The notes under the pieces were generated by a model. That model saw only the letters and a list, made by a program, of their open reading frames with translations. It did no database searches and was not told the origin of the DNA. Positions 1-7,413 of a DNA stretch of 38,228 bases are shown in pieces (the stretch's first letter is position 1; the number at the start of each line of letters is the position of its first letter). The DNA is taken from the NCBI GenBank assembly GCA_002424635.1, contig DIKT01000062.1:1-38228 (forward strand), in the 5' to 3' direction. Source of the DNA: Desulfobulbaceae bacterium UBA5611 (GTDB lineage Bacteria > Desulfobacterota > Desulfobulbia > Desulfobulbales > Desulfocapsaceae). A program made the translations under genes and the position numbers.

Positions 1-333
1 TTTATTGATATTCAGGCCCATTCAGCCCCGCTTGGTCTTGATTTTTTCCCCTCGTCAGGCTGGCCGGAACGATACCGTAACACCATGCTCGTCGCCTTTC
101 ATGGTTCATGGAATCGAACCATACCCAGCGGCTATAAAATTATCCTTTTTCGTTTTAATGAACAAGGGAAGGAACTCGACCGCCGAGACTTCATTACCGG
201 CTGGCTGACGGATGACAAGAAAAGTTCCATCGGCCGTCCTGTGGACATCAGAATAATGCCGCAGGGACTCATCTATATTTCCGATGATAAAGCCGGAGTT
301 ATTTACCAGTTAGCCTTGAAACCCAACCCGTGA
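1..333 (+). CDS. Glucose/sorbosone dehydrogenase family protein, C-terminal part
   Basis: The frame is open from the first base and stops with TGA at 331-333, so only the last 110 residues are present. The order QAHSAPLG, FHGSWNR and a final IYISDD-KAGVIYQL segment is the usual C-terminal blade pattern of the soluble PQQ-type glucose/sorbosone dehydrogenase (GSDH) beta-propeller family, which oxidises sugars or aldoses in the periplasm. A second member of the broad family lies at 4605-5867 on the other strand, but the two are not adjacent and look only distantly related. Upstream gene context is outside the window. Family assignment is fairly secure; substrate is unknown. Confidence 0.75.
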   Translation, partial: FIDIQAHSAPLGLDFFPSSGWPERYRNTMLVAFHGSWNRTIPSGYKIILFRFNEQGKELDRRDFITGWLTDDKKSSIGRPVDIRIMPQGLIYISDDKAGVIYQLALKPNP

Positions 334-388
334 GCCATTAAAGAAAAAAGACCGTCCTCAGCTCTTATCGGGAAATTAAAAAGGCATA

Positions 389-425
389 GTCCAAGTGACC
401 GCAAAGATGTCGCGGTTGCTTGGAC
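389..425. terminator. Imperfect inverted repeat between convergent genes
   Basis: GTCCAAG and ACCGC on the left pair with GCGGT and CTTGGAC on the right, giving a 12-bp stem with one internal TG/TG mismatch and a nine-base loop. It lies between the ends of two convergent genes, where a bidirectional terminator is expected. No long T run follows on either strand, so termination activity is an inference. Confidence 0.4.
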
Positions 426-455
426 CATTGAGAAACTCAGGAAAAGGACGCCGGA

Positions 456-1559
456 TCAGTCGAGCCGTTGGTAGTGTTTCGGGCGGTGGCATGACTTCAG
501 GCATTCACCGCCATCAGGCCTGCTCTCAAACAGCAGAGTTGGTTCATATGTCTTCATGGTCCATTTGCTGTTGAGAATGTGGGGCTGACTGGCACCGTGG
601 GGGTCGTGGCAGATATTGCAGTTGCGTCCCTCGACAACGTTCACTACATGAAACCTGTGCAGGTTATTGCGGACCACGGTGCCGTTTTGGACCGTGTCGT
701 TGCGGAAACCGGTGTCCGCGGCGCTGATATCCTTGTTCAACATGGCCTCATCATGACAGGTAAAACAGAGCTCAAAAATGTTCTTGTCAGTGTCGGTGCC
801 GGATTTATAGTAGTTTTTCTCTGGAAAGGAGGCAGTGAGCAGTTTTTTGTATTGGCTGCCATGGGGCGCATGGCAGGTCAAGCAGCCGTCATCCTCAGAG
901 GCGGGCTCGTGCACGTTCGGCATATCCAGTTTCTCCTTGATATTCTTGACACTCTCTATTTCATCGCCTTCCTGGGTGGTGATCTCTCGGTCATGGCAGC
1001 CCAGACAAAGGGTCTTGGGGCTAGAGGTGAGCAGCGCGGCCTGGTTGCTTGAGTGAGGATCATGACAGTTCAGGCAGCCCTTATCATCCGTTACCGGCAA
1101 GTGTTGCGAACCCGAAGCAGCTTCGGCTGGCACCGGATCATGACATTCCTGGCAGAGGTTATTGAGCGGCTTCACCAGAAATTTCTCGACCGATGAGCCA
1201 TGGGGATTGTGGCACTGGATACACTCTCCCTCCATCTCCAGGGCAGTATGAACGGTGCTGCCGGCAGCCCTGTTGTCATGGCATTGATAGCAGGCCGAGG
1301 CCGTTCGGTCGGTTTTCATGCCGCCGGGACCGCCCTCCTCAAGGTGAACGGGTTCGGGTTCATGGCAAACCGTGCATTCACCCTCCGCCGCCGGGTAGTG
1401 GACAAATTTAGCGTTCTGTTTGTCTTCGTGGCATTCCGTGCACGATACCGTGTCTTCAGCCGCAACCGCCCTGTCGACCGTTACCCAACCGGCTGTTGAA
1501 AAAACAAAAACCAGAGTACAGCAGATCAGCAACCGGTTATTTCCCTTGAATGAATCCAT
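456..1559 (-). CDS. Multihaem c-type cytochrome (doubled CXXCH motif type)
   Basis: The protein (367 residues) begins with a signal peptide (KGNNRLL, then a hydrophobic run ending AVAAED), so it is exported. Ten CXXCH haem sites are visible (CTECH, CTVCH, CYQCH, CIQCH, CQECH, CLNCH, CLGCH, CLTCH, CFTCH, CNICH) plus one CX3CH (CLKSCH) near the C terminus, so up to eleven haems. Repeats of the form CxxCHDPHG are typical of the doubled-CXXCH family, which carries electrons across the periplasm or to extracellular acceptors. I chose the ATG at 1557-1559 because AGGAGG lies 9 nt upstream; in-frame ATGs at 1580 and 1649 lack such a site. The gene is monocistronic here. The redox partner is unknown. 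Confidence 0.85.
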   Translation of the reverse strand: MDSFKGNNRLLICCTLVFVFSTAGWVTVDRAVAAEDTVSCTECHEDKQNAKFVHYPAAEGECTVCHEPEPVHLEEGGPGGMKTDRTASACYQCHDNRAAGSTVHTALEMEGECIQCHNPHGSSVEKFLVKPLNNLCQECHDPVPAEAASGSQHLPVTDDKGCLNCHDPHSSNQAALLTSSPKTLCLGCHDREITTQEGDEIESVKNIKEKLDMPNVHEPASEDDGCLTCHAPHGSQYKKLLTASFPEKNYYKSGTDTDKNIFELCFTCHDEAMLNKDISAADTGFRNDTVQNGTVVRNNLHRFHVVNVVEGRNCNICHDPHGASQPHILNSKWTMKTYEPTLLFESRPDGGECLKSCHRPKHYQRLD

Positions 1560-1892
1560 CCCCGAAACCCTCCTGTTCATCTTCACATGATTTTCATGAA
1601 AGTCGGCGAAGCCCGAAGAGGGGACCAAGCCGAAGTGCCGGAATTTCATTGTTTATCATGGCCGGCCTTGTTGGATCCCCCCATGATTGGCAGTTTGCCG
1701 GTTATTTATGGAACCGACTAGCAATAGGGCGGCATGACAATGCGCCCCGATCTCACCGCATAACTCTTTATTCTGTTCATATAGAGCCAATGGATGGGAT
1801 GTCAACGACAAAACCAGTTGATGGCCACGACACGCCATGGCGGATCAGATCAGCCCCGACTACCAGCCCGTACACCGATCGTTTTTTTCAAT
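1560..1892. other. Intergenic region between divergent genes
   Basis: This 333-base stretch separates the cytochrome gene (leftward) from the peptide gene (rightward). It must hold the cytochrome promoter, but I see no convincing -35/-10 pair on the minus strand. Short open frames occur here without ribosome sites or recognisable products. No tRNA-like fold was noticed. Confidence 0.4.
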
Positions 1893-1922
1893 TTGACAAA
1901 TTCCTATCGCTTGCCCTATTCT
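1893..1922 (+). promoter_or_regulatory. Sigma70-type promoter of the peptide gene
   Basis: A perfect TTGACA at 1893-1898 is followed after 18 bases by TATTCT at 1917-1922. Transcription would start near 1929, leaving about 48 nt of leader before the peptide ATG, with GGAGGTGAT at 1963-1971 as ribosome site. The spacing is acceptable and the position fits. Confidence 0.6.
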
Positions 1923-1976
1923 ATTGATAAGGACTTACGGCATGGTGCCGTGTCAAAACATTGGAGGTGATTTGGC

Positions 1977-2102
1977 ATGAAAAAGATCCTCAGCAAAGAA
2001 ACCCTGGTTAAGGAGGCTGCCTTTTGGAAGAAGATGGGCAAGGCCATTAAAAAAAATTCCGGTAAGCTTTGCCACAAGTGAAAGGGCTGAAAGACTGAAT
2101 AA
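1977..2102 (+). CDS. Candidate selenocysteine-containing RiPP precursor peptide (two in-frame TGA)
   Basis: The ATG at 1977 follows a near-perfect Shine-Dalgarno (GGAGGTGAT, 9 nt from GGAGG). Read conventionally the peptide has 34 residues and stops at TGA 2079-2081, ending in NSGKLCHK. If TGA is read as Sec, the frame continues K-G-(TGA 2088-2090)-K-T-E and ends at TAA 2100-2102, giving 41 residues with tail CHKUKGUKTE: one Cys and two Sec spaced every third residue, including a CxxU redox-type motif. A short hairpin with a GGTC loop starts right after the TAA. The peptide is small, Lys-rich, has a leader-like N terminus (KETLVKEAAFW) and precedes a radical SAM/SPASM enzyme, the usual arrangement of a maturase and its substrate. 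Expression is supported by promoter, ribosome site and terminator. Sec decoding is inference; a plain 34-residue peptide is the alternative. Confidence 0.65.
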
Positions 2103-2118
2103 GTTGCCGGTCGGCAAC
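2103..2118 (+). promoter_or_regulatory. SECIS-like hairpin with GGTC apical loop
   Basis: GTTGCCGGTCGGCAAC forms a perfect six-base-pair stem capped by GGTC. The loop begins 18 nt after the second TGA (2088-2090) and 27 nt after the first (2079-2081). Bacterial SelB-binding SECIS elements lie just downstream of the UGA with a G-containing apical loop roughly 16-37 nt away. From memory, the E. coli fdhF element has GTTGCAGGTC at the same 18-nt distance from its UGA. The match is seen in the sequence; function is inferred. The stem also lies just upstream of a separate terminator, so it is not needed for termination. Confidence 0.55.
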
Positions 2119-2128
2119 GACGCCCAAC

Positions 2129-2164
2129 GGGCAGATGCGAGCGGATGCATCTGCCCATTTTTTT
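2129..2164 (+). terminator. Rho-independent terminator after the peptide gene
   Basis: A perfect 10-bp stem (GGGCAGATGC with GCATCTGCCC) closes an eight-base loop and is followed by A and seven T residues. It separates the peptide from the radical SAM gene, so most transcripts probably end after the peptide, giving more substrate than enzyme. Confidence 0.9.
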
Positions 2165-2209
2165 ATTTGATGGTATTATTTCAAGGCATCCTTAACAGAG
2201 GTTAGACCG

Positions 2210-3256
2210 ATGCAAACCAACAACCTGCAGGAATTCTTTGTGCAATGGCATCTGACCGAAAAATGTAACCTGCGCTGTAGTCACTGTTATCAAACCGGCG
2301 GTAAGTTCGCTGAGCTTTCCCTAACCGAGATCCGGGAAGTACTGGACGAAATTGTCGATATGCTGGCGGCCTGGAGCACGGCTTATCAGGTTGAGTTTGC
2401 CCCCAGTTTTAATGTCACCGGCGGCGAGCCCTTACTGCGGCCTGATCTGCTGGATATTCTGGATGACATGAAGGACCGTGGTTTTGCAAGCTATCTGCTG
2501 ACCAACGGCACCCTGATTGATGCCCCCAAAGCGGTGGCCTTGGCCGATTGCGGTGTCAAAGGCGTCCAGGTCAGTATTGAGGGACCGGAAGAAATTCATG
2601 ACCGGATTCGCGGCCAGGGTAGTTTCCAGGCTTCCTGTCAAGGTGTAGCTCATCTTCTGGCCGCCGGCCATCAAGTGACCTTGAATGCCACCTTGTCAGA
2701 GCTCAATGCTGATAAATTTCACGATCTGGTTGATATTGCCACCTTGCTCGGGGTCCAGCGGCTGGGCTTTTCCCGGCTGGTACCTTCCGGTCGGGGTCTG
2801 GGTCTGGTCAACCAGATGATCGGGCCGGACAAGCTCCAGGATATCTACAAGGCGATCTTTGCCCTCACCACCCCTGGTCTTCAGATCGTCACCGGCGATC
2901 CGGTGGCTTCACAACTGCGCTATGGGGCTGCCATGGCTGATGGTGGCTCAATTGCCACAGGCGGTTGTGCCGCCGGTATTGCCGGCTTGACCCTGCTGCC
3001 CGACGGGACCGTCACCCCCTGTCGGCGACTGGCTGTGCCGATCGGCAATGTTCGACAGGATTCTTTACGGGAGATCTGGGCTGATTCCGAGGTTCTTGCC
3101 CAACTGCGGGATCGCCGGCAATATAAAGGACGCTGCGGCAGTTGTGCCAATTGGGCTGATTGTCGGGGCTGCCGGGCAATCGCCTATGCCCATTCCCTTG
3201 CCCATGGCCTAGATGATCTTATGGCTGAAGACCCCCAGTGTTTCATCAATTCTTAA
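2210..3256 (+). CDS. Radical SAM/SPASM peptide maturase
   Basis: The radical SAM cluster motif CNLRCSHCY (Cys19, 23, 26) opens the protein; a GGEP SAM-binding motif follows (NVTGGEPLLR). The C-terminal SPASM domain has Cys in GGCAAG, TVTPC, then CGSCANWADCRGC and a final PQC, enough for two auxiliary Fe-S clusters. This architecture is typical of enzymes that crosslink or oxidise ribosomal peptides (PqqE, AlbA and relatives). Its likely substrate is the peptide at 1977-2102, upstream behind a terminator. If that peptide contains Sec, the pair would resemble the SbtA/SbtM selenobiotic systems known from deltaproteobacteria, but I cannot confirm membership. Start at 2210 follows AGAGG. At 348 residues the length is normal. 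A NirJ-like role is possible but no haem d1 genes are nearby. Confidence 0.85.
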   Translation: MQTNNLQEFFVQWHLTEKCNLRCSHCYQTGGKFAELSLTEIREVLDEIVDMLAAWSTAYQVEFAPSFNVTGGEPLLRPDLLDILDDMKDRGFASYLLTNGTLIDAPKAVALADCGVKGVQVSIEGPEEIHDRIRGQGSFQASCQGVAHLLAAGHQVTLNATLSELNADKFHDLVDIATLLGVQRLGFSRLVPSGRGLGLVNQMIGPDKLQDIYKAIFALTTPGLQIVTGDPVASQLRYGAAMADGGSIATGGCAAGIAGLTLLPDGTVTPCRRLAVPIGNVRQDSLREIWADSEVLAQLRDRRQYKGRCGSCANWADCRGCRAIAYAHSLAHGLDDLMAEDPQCFINS

Positions 3257-3274
3257 CAACCGAGGAGAAGTCTC

Positions 3275-3808
3275 ATGGCAATATGGCATATTGATCCTGA
3301 TCATTCGGTCGCAGCCTTTAATGTGATGCACATGATGATCGTCCATGTCCGCGGCCAGTACAACCGCTTAAGCGGCTCGGTCCATTTCGACCCGGCAGAT
3401 CGTTCCAGCCTGGCCCTGGCGGTTACTATCGATGCCGCCAGTCTCTATACCGGGATCGCCCAGCGGGATCAACATCTGTGCAGCCCCGATTTCTTCGATG
3501 TGCCCACTTATCCTGTTATCTCCTTTCAGAGCACCGGTTTCAAGGCAGCACGCGATGGCGGCAGGCTCGCCGGTGATTTAACTATCCACGGTGTCACTAA
3601 ACCGATAGCTCTCGACATCAAGCTGTCTGGACCGGTGCTCAGCCCTGAGGCCATGGGCGGCGAGACCACCATCGGCATCACGGCTTCCGCCTCGATCAAT
3701 CGTGAAGATTTCAACATGGCCTGGAATGTGCCCCTGGATGATGCCGGGGTGGTGGTCGGCAGGGAGATATGGATTGATCTTGATATTGAGGCCGATCTGG
3801 AAGAGTAA
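3275..3808 (+). CDS. YceI family protein
   Basis: The 177-residue protein starts WHIDPDHSVAAFNVMHMMI and has FFDVPTYPVISFQST, a DLTIHGVTKPI strand and REDFNM near the end, the hallmarks of the YceI lipocalin-like fold that binds long isoprenoid or other amphipathic molecules. It lacks a signal peptide, unlike E. coli YceI, so it is probably cytoplasmic. It begins 18 nt after the radical SAM stop with ribosome site GGAGAAG, so the two are likely co-transcribed. A role as carrier for the maturation product is conceivable but unsupported. Confidence 0.85.
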   Translation: MAIWHIDPDHSVAAFNVMHMMIVHVRGQYNRLSGSVHFDPADRSSLALAVTIDAASLYTGIAQRDQHLCSPDFFDVPTYPVISFQSTGFKAARDGGRLAGDLTIHGVTKPIALDIKLSGPVLSPEAMGGETTIGITASASINREDFNMAWNVPLDDAGVVVGREIWIDLDIEADLEE

Positions 3809-3838
3809 TGCCATGCAGGCCGGGTTCTGCTGTAACTG

Positions 3839-4570
3839 TTATTTTTCTACCTTATCCAGGTCCTGCCTGATGTTCCGGTGAAAATCCCATCTCAGATAAT
3901 CGCTGGTCAAAGGTAATGAGAGCTCCATTTTGTTGATCAGTTGAATTCCTGCTCTTATCTGTCGGGGCACACATTCCAGCAGATGGCCTCCGTGCTGCCG
4001 ATCGGCGGACAGAAAGTGCAGATGCAGGCCGGGCACGCTCAAAGACGACAAAAAATCCGGAGTGAAGAAACCGGCCAGAGTTCCTGTGATATTGTCAAAT
4101 TCAAAGACAACCTGCTCATTGTTAATGGCAGATAGCGGCCGATAATTAGCCTGCTTCGGCACTGACCGGACCTTGAGATGAGCAAACTCACCCTCAATCC
4201 GGATGGCATAAAACAGATTTGGTGATGGCAGCAGATCATTGAGCCACCGCATAAATTGCCCGGCTGAAGTCGGCTCGTTAAGCTCATAATGATCGCCGGC
4301 GACATAAAAGGTTACCGCGGCAAACGGTGTCAGCACCTGTTCACCAACTTCGAGCACCTTGCCGGCCGAGTTAATCTGATAGCAGTGCCCATCCAGAATG
4401 ATCATTTCGCCATCGAGGTCATCAAATGTCCCCAGGCCGAAATCGCCATGTTTCAGGATTTCACTAAGATGAATATTTTCTTCATAGATACCTTCAACCA
4501 GGGCATTGACCGGCGCACACAAGTAGATTGAGCTGTCAGGCGGCAGGGCAATCTTATCGGAATGGTTCAT
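3839..4570 (-). CDS. budA: Alpha-acetolactate decarboxylase
   Basis: The enzyme converts (S)-2-acetolactate to acetoin. The 243-residue protein has the family's length, the early LVEGIYEE segment with a downstream HGDFGLGTFDDLDGEM motif, and a zinc site seen as HLHFLSADRQHGGHLLE with three conserved His. No signal peptide is visible, so it is cytoplasmic. The ribosome site GGGGAGAGG precedes the ATG. It begins 34 nt after the sugar dehydrogenase stop and is probably the last gene of the operon at 3839-7527. No acetolactate synthase or acetoin reductase lies nearby, which is odd for a fermentative butanediol pathway. Confidence 0.92.
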   Translation of the reverse strand: MNHSDKIALPPDSSIYLCAPVNALVEGIYEENIHLSEILKHGDFGLGTFDDLDGEMIILDGHCYQINSAGKVLEVGEQVLTPFAAVTFYVAGDHYELNEPTSAGQFMRWLNDLLPSPNLFYAIRIEGEFAHLKVRSVPKQANYRPLSAINNEQVVFEFDNITGTLAGFFTPDFLSSLSVPGLHLHFLSADRQHGGHLLECVPRQIRAGIQLINKMELSLPLTSDYLRWDFHRNIRQDLDKVEK

Positions 4571-4604
4571 CCTCTCCCCTTTTCTTTAAGTTTGTTCGTG
4601 CCCT

Positions 4605-5867
4605 CTATGTACCGGACATTTTCAAGAGTAAAAAAATACTCGGCGAGATCGCAACCGTACTGATGAATTTGTAGATCTTCCCGCTAGCGGCGTCGGCGAC
4701 ATAGAGTTCGCCGTTGTCATCTTCTCCAAAAGTCGTGATTCTCAAAGCAGAAGAGAACAATACTTTATTCTCGACACCGCCCGCAGCGGTTGCCCTGACA
4801 CCCCAGATCGTGCCACTGCACAAGCCTCCATAAATATAAAGACCATTAAACAATTGGCCGGCCACAGCTGGGCTTAAAGGTTTCAATTCGTGGACCGCAT
4901 CACCTCGGTACAGATAACCGCCGGTAACAGCACAGCCCTGGCTATGATCGTAGTCAATGAGAGGCGGCGTGAAGCCGGCAGGATTGCAGGGCGGATCGCC
5001 GGGCAGATTAGTACAGATCGTGCCTTCCATGATCCGCCAGCCAAAGTTCAGGCCGCCGGCGGTACCGGCGCGGACGAAGTTAATTTCTTCCCGTTTATTT
5101 TGGCCCACATCGGCGATAAACAGGTCGCCCGTCATACGATCGAAGCTGATTCGCCAGGGATTGCGCAAGCCATAGGCCCAAATTTCAGGACGGACACCAG
5201 GCTGCGCCGATCCCACAAACGGGTTGTCAGGGGGAATGCCATAAGGGAGCTGGCCGGTCGTGCTATTGACATTGATGCGCAACAATTTTCCCAGCAGGCT
5301 GGTGAGATTCTGGGCATTATTTTGCGGATCGTTGCCGGAGCCACCGTCACCGGTGGCAATATAAAGGTAGCCGTCTGGTCCAAACTGCAAGGCTCCACCG
5401 TTGTGATTGGCAAATGGCTGGGCGATCGTCAGCAATATCTTCGCGCTCTGCGGGTTGGCGACATCAGGGTCGGCGTTACTGCGCGAATAGCGTGCAACGA
5501 CCGTTGCCCCGTCGGTCCGGCGGGTATAATTGACATAAAAAAGTCCATTATGACGATAGTCCGGGTGAAACGCCAGGCCCAGTAAACCGCGTTCGCCACC
5601 GCTGACAATCAGGTGGGCAATATTCAAAAACGGCGTCGGTCGTATGACCTTGTTCTGCCACACCCTGATCTGACCGGTCTGCTGGACAAGGAACAGTCGA
5701 CCGGAATCATCATTTGCGTTCTGGATATCAGTAGGGCTATTGATGCCCGATGCTGCTTCCGCCAGCATGAGACTGGCGGTGGCGGACAGCGCTATCAACA
5801 TTATCGCGAATAAGACCACAACGCCCGACCATATATGGCCCGCGTATTTGTGTATCATTGTTATCAT
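4605..5867 (-). CDS. Soluble aldose sugar dehydrogenase (GSDH, YliI/PQQ type)
   Basis: A six-bladed beta-propeller dehydrogenase: GERGLLGLAFHPDY, LYIATGDGGSGNDPQNNAQN, LGKLLRIN, NPWRISFDR and DVGQNKREEIN are signature blocks of the PQQ-dependent aldose dehydrogenase family acting in the periplasm. An N-terminal hydrophobic segment after HKYAGHIWSG (VVVLFAIMLIALSATASL) is a signal sequence or anchor. I chose the ATG at 5865-5867 because GGGAG lies just upstream; the frame opens earlier, at 5936. The protein is then 420 residues, normal for the family. It follows the dienelactone hydrolase by 72 nt and precedes budA. The genuine cofactor and substrate cannot be told from sequence alone. Confidence 0.85.
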   Translation of the reverse strand: MITMIHKYAGHIWSGVVVLFAIMLIALSATASLMLAEAASGINSPTDIQNANDDSGRLFLVQQTGQIRVWQNKVIRPTPFLNIAHLIVSGGERGLLGLAFHPDYRHNGLFYVNYTRRTDGATVVARYSRSNADPDVANPQSAKILLTIAQPFANHNGGALQFGPDGYLYIATGDGGSGNDPQNNAQNLTSLLGKLLRINVNSTTGQLPYGIPPDNPFVGSAQPGVRPEIWAYGLRNPWRISFDRMTGDLFIADVGQNKREEINFVRAGTAGGLNFGWRIMEGTICTNLPGDPPCNPAGFTPPLIDYDHSQGCAVTGGYLYRGDAVHELKPLSPAVAGQLFNGLYIYGGLCSGTIWGVRATAAGGVENKVLFSSALRITTFGEDDNGELYVADAASGKIYKFISTVAISPSIFLLLKMSGT

Positions 5868-5939
5868 ACATTCTCCCGGCATGGTGCCAGGTAATTGCTG
5901 TTGCCGGAAGTGAAGTCTAAAAAATCTTCCTCTCAACTG

Positions 5940-6791
5940 TCACTTTTTTGCGGCGGCATCATTAAGATAGGCCTGCAGAAAAACCAGGGTTCGGGCCCAT
6001 GCTAATGCCGCCGCCTCGGCATTGGCCCCCTCACAACCGTTCTGCTGGCGTAGGAAGCCGTGTCCCGCTCCGTCATACACGTTTGCCTCAAATGGGCGGC
6101 CAGCCTCTTCCATGACCTGTTGGGTGGTAGGTACGGTGGCCGTCACCCGGGCATCATCGCCGCCATATAATCCTAACACCGGACTCTTCACCGCCTTGGC
6201 GGTGGCGACATCGCCGGGACCCGTGCCGTAGAAGACTACCGCCGCATCAAGGCCTGCCTGTTTGCTGACGTAAGTAAATGTCGCGGTGCCGCCCCAGCAG
6301 AAACCGATCACGGCTGACTTCATCGACGTTGCCGGCAGCTTGTAGGCATAAGTCCGGACTGCCTCCAGACGCCTGCCGATCTCATCGTCGTTGAGCCCCT
6401 GGACCGCCTCCCGTACGGCATCACCGGTAAACGCTCCGGTCCCTCCCCCGCCCGGACCCTTGCCGGACAGCAGGTCCGGCGCTACCGCCACATAGCCTTC
6501 CGCTGCCAAAGCATCGGCCACCGCCCGTATCCAGTCAGTCAGCCCGAAAATCTCATGAATCACTATCACCACCGGGGCCAAACCAGCCCGTTCAGGATAG
6601 ACCACCCAGGTTCGCACCGGTGCTTCGCCCTCTCCCATCGCCACATCAACCCATTCACCGTGCCGGGGTGATTCCAATAACGTCGCCATGGCCGTCTCTT
6701 CCGGCGCCGGCACATCTGCTATCGGACAGGCACCAGCAATCCTTGTCAACATCAGGCCGCTGAGCAACAATGCCATCATTAATCGCATCAT
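5940..6791 (-). CDS. Dienelactone hydrolase family protein, exported
   Basis: An alpha/beta hydrolase with the Cys-type nucleophile elbow GFCWGG (Cys165), acidic residue in GGDDARV (Asp212/213), His in GAGHGFL (His244) and the conserved Glu of VIHEIFGL (Glu80): the carboxymethylenebutenolidase layout. The start MMRLMMALLLSGLMLTRIAGACP is a signal peptide, so it acts in the periplasm, unusual for the classical catabolic enzyme but common for DLH-family proteins of unknown substrate. The ribosome site GGGAGGTAGATA precedes the ATG. It lies 61 nt after the membrane-protein gene in the same operon. Confidence 0.88.
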   Translation of the reverse strand: MMRLMMALLLSGLMLTRIAGACPIADVPAPEETAMATLLESPRHGEWVDVAMGEGEAPVRTWVVYPERAGLAPVVIVIHEIFGLTDWIRAVADALAAEGYVAVAPDLLSGKGPGGGGTGAFTGDAVREAVQGLNDDEIGRRLEAVRTYAYKLPATSMKSAVIGFCWGGTATFTYVSKQAGLDAAVVFYGTGPGDVATAKAVKSPVLGLYGGDDARVTATVPTTQQVMEEAGRPFEANVYDGAGHGFLRQQNGCEGANAEAAALAWARTLVFLQAYLNDAAAKK

Positions 6792-6852
6792 TATCTACCT
6801 CCCTTAGTTGTTCGTTACCGCCACACTAGCCCCGATAAAAAATCCAAGATGT

Positions 6853-7308
6853 TCAGGCAGCGGTGAGGTTGGCCCCGACCTTCTTTGCAGCCGGTTCCCG
6901 CAGCCAGGTATAATAAAGACTTGCACCGACCAGAAAATCCGCCCAGGCCATAGCGATATCCGGCAGAGTCGAGTTGAAGAGCTGCAGGTACAAGGGCTGG
7001 GGTGGCGCGGCTGCCAATCTGGCAAGTGAGAAGTGCGTCATCAGCACGGTGCCGAAGATAACTATCATCCCATTGAAGACGTAGCCGTAAACGGCAGTCC
7101 GGCGACTGGTAAAAAGCAGGCTCACCAGCACCAGATCAATCAACGGAAAAAGATTGGCCATTAGATGGGGGAATATGAAAATAGTTTGGCCGGGATTGGC
7201 TTTGTTGGTCATCATGAAAGGATGGATCCGCAGATGAAAATAGAGGGCGGCTGTCGCCATCAGGACCAAAGCGGTAAAGAGCAGATGACGGATAGTTTGA
7301 TCTTTCAT
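6853..7308 (-). CDS. Four-helix integral membrane protein of unknown function
   Basis: The 151-residue protein shows four hydrophobic segments: LLFTALVLMATAALYFHL, HLMANLFPLIDLVLVSLLF, VFNGMIVIFGTVLMTHFSL and a shorter one around MAWADFLVGASLYYTW. Its ATG overlaps the stop of the preceding 34-residue gene (ATGA), so translation is coupled; this decides the start over an ATG 22 codons upstream at 7374. His and Asp residues sit in or near membrane segments (HLRIHPF, HLMANLFPLID), which could bind a metal or haem, but I do not recognise the family. The context of tiny membrane peptides and an exported hydrolase suggests a membrane complex. Confidence 0.75.
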   Translation of the reverse strand: MKDQTIRHLLFTALVLMATAALYFHLRIHPFMMTNKANPGQTIFIFPHLMANLFPLIDLVLVSLLFTSRRTAVYGYVFNGMIVIFGTVLMTHFSLARLAAAPPQPLYLQLFNSTLPDIAMAWADFLVGASLYYTWLREPAAKKVGANLTAA

Positions 7309-7409
7309 GGCGTGAACCTGGTAATAGCACCGAGCCAGAAGGTCAGCCCGATGACGATTATATGCAGAATCCACCAGCCTGGCTGGTAGCGCATGAAATG
7401 CTTGAGCAT
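7305..7409 (-). CDS. Tiny single-span membrane protein (34 residues), second of a pair
   Basis: The product begins MLKHFMRYQPGWW and has one hydrophobic span (ILHIIVIGLTFWLGAI). A strong ribosome site (GGAGG, then TTGATATC, then ATG) and an ATGA overlap with the next gene support it as a real gene. It shares the pattern WW-(L/I)-LH-(V/I)-(V/I)-x-I with the peptide at 7414-7527, so the two probably arose by duplication or pair in the membrane. Such tiny subunits occur in oxidases and antenna complexes; a conserved membrane His could bind a tetrapyrrole, but that is speculation. Confidence 0.75.
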   Translation of the reverse strand: MLKHFMRYQPGWWILHIIVIGLTFWLGAITRFTP

Positions 7410-7413
7410 GATA

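Noticed and set aside
2079..2090. TGA-AAG-GGC-TGA taken simply as a double stop after a 34-residue peptide
   Set aside because: Possible, but the Cys/TGA spacing and the GGTC-loop hairpin at the fdhF distance make selenocysteine decoding worth reporting as the main hypothesis. I keep the simple reading as the alternative.
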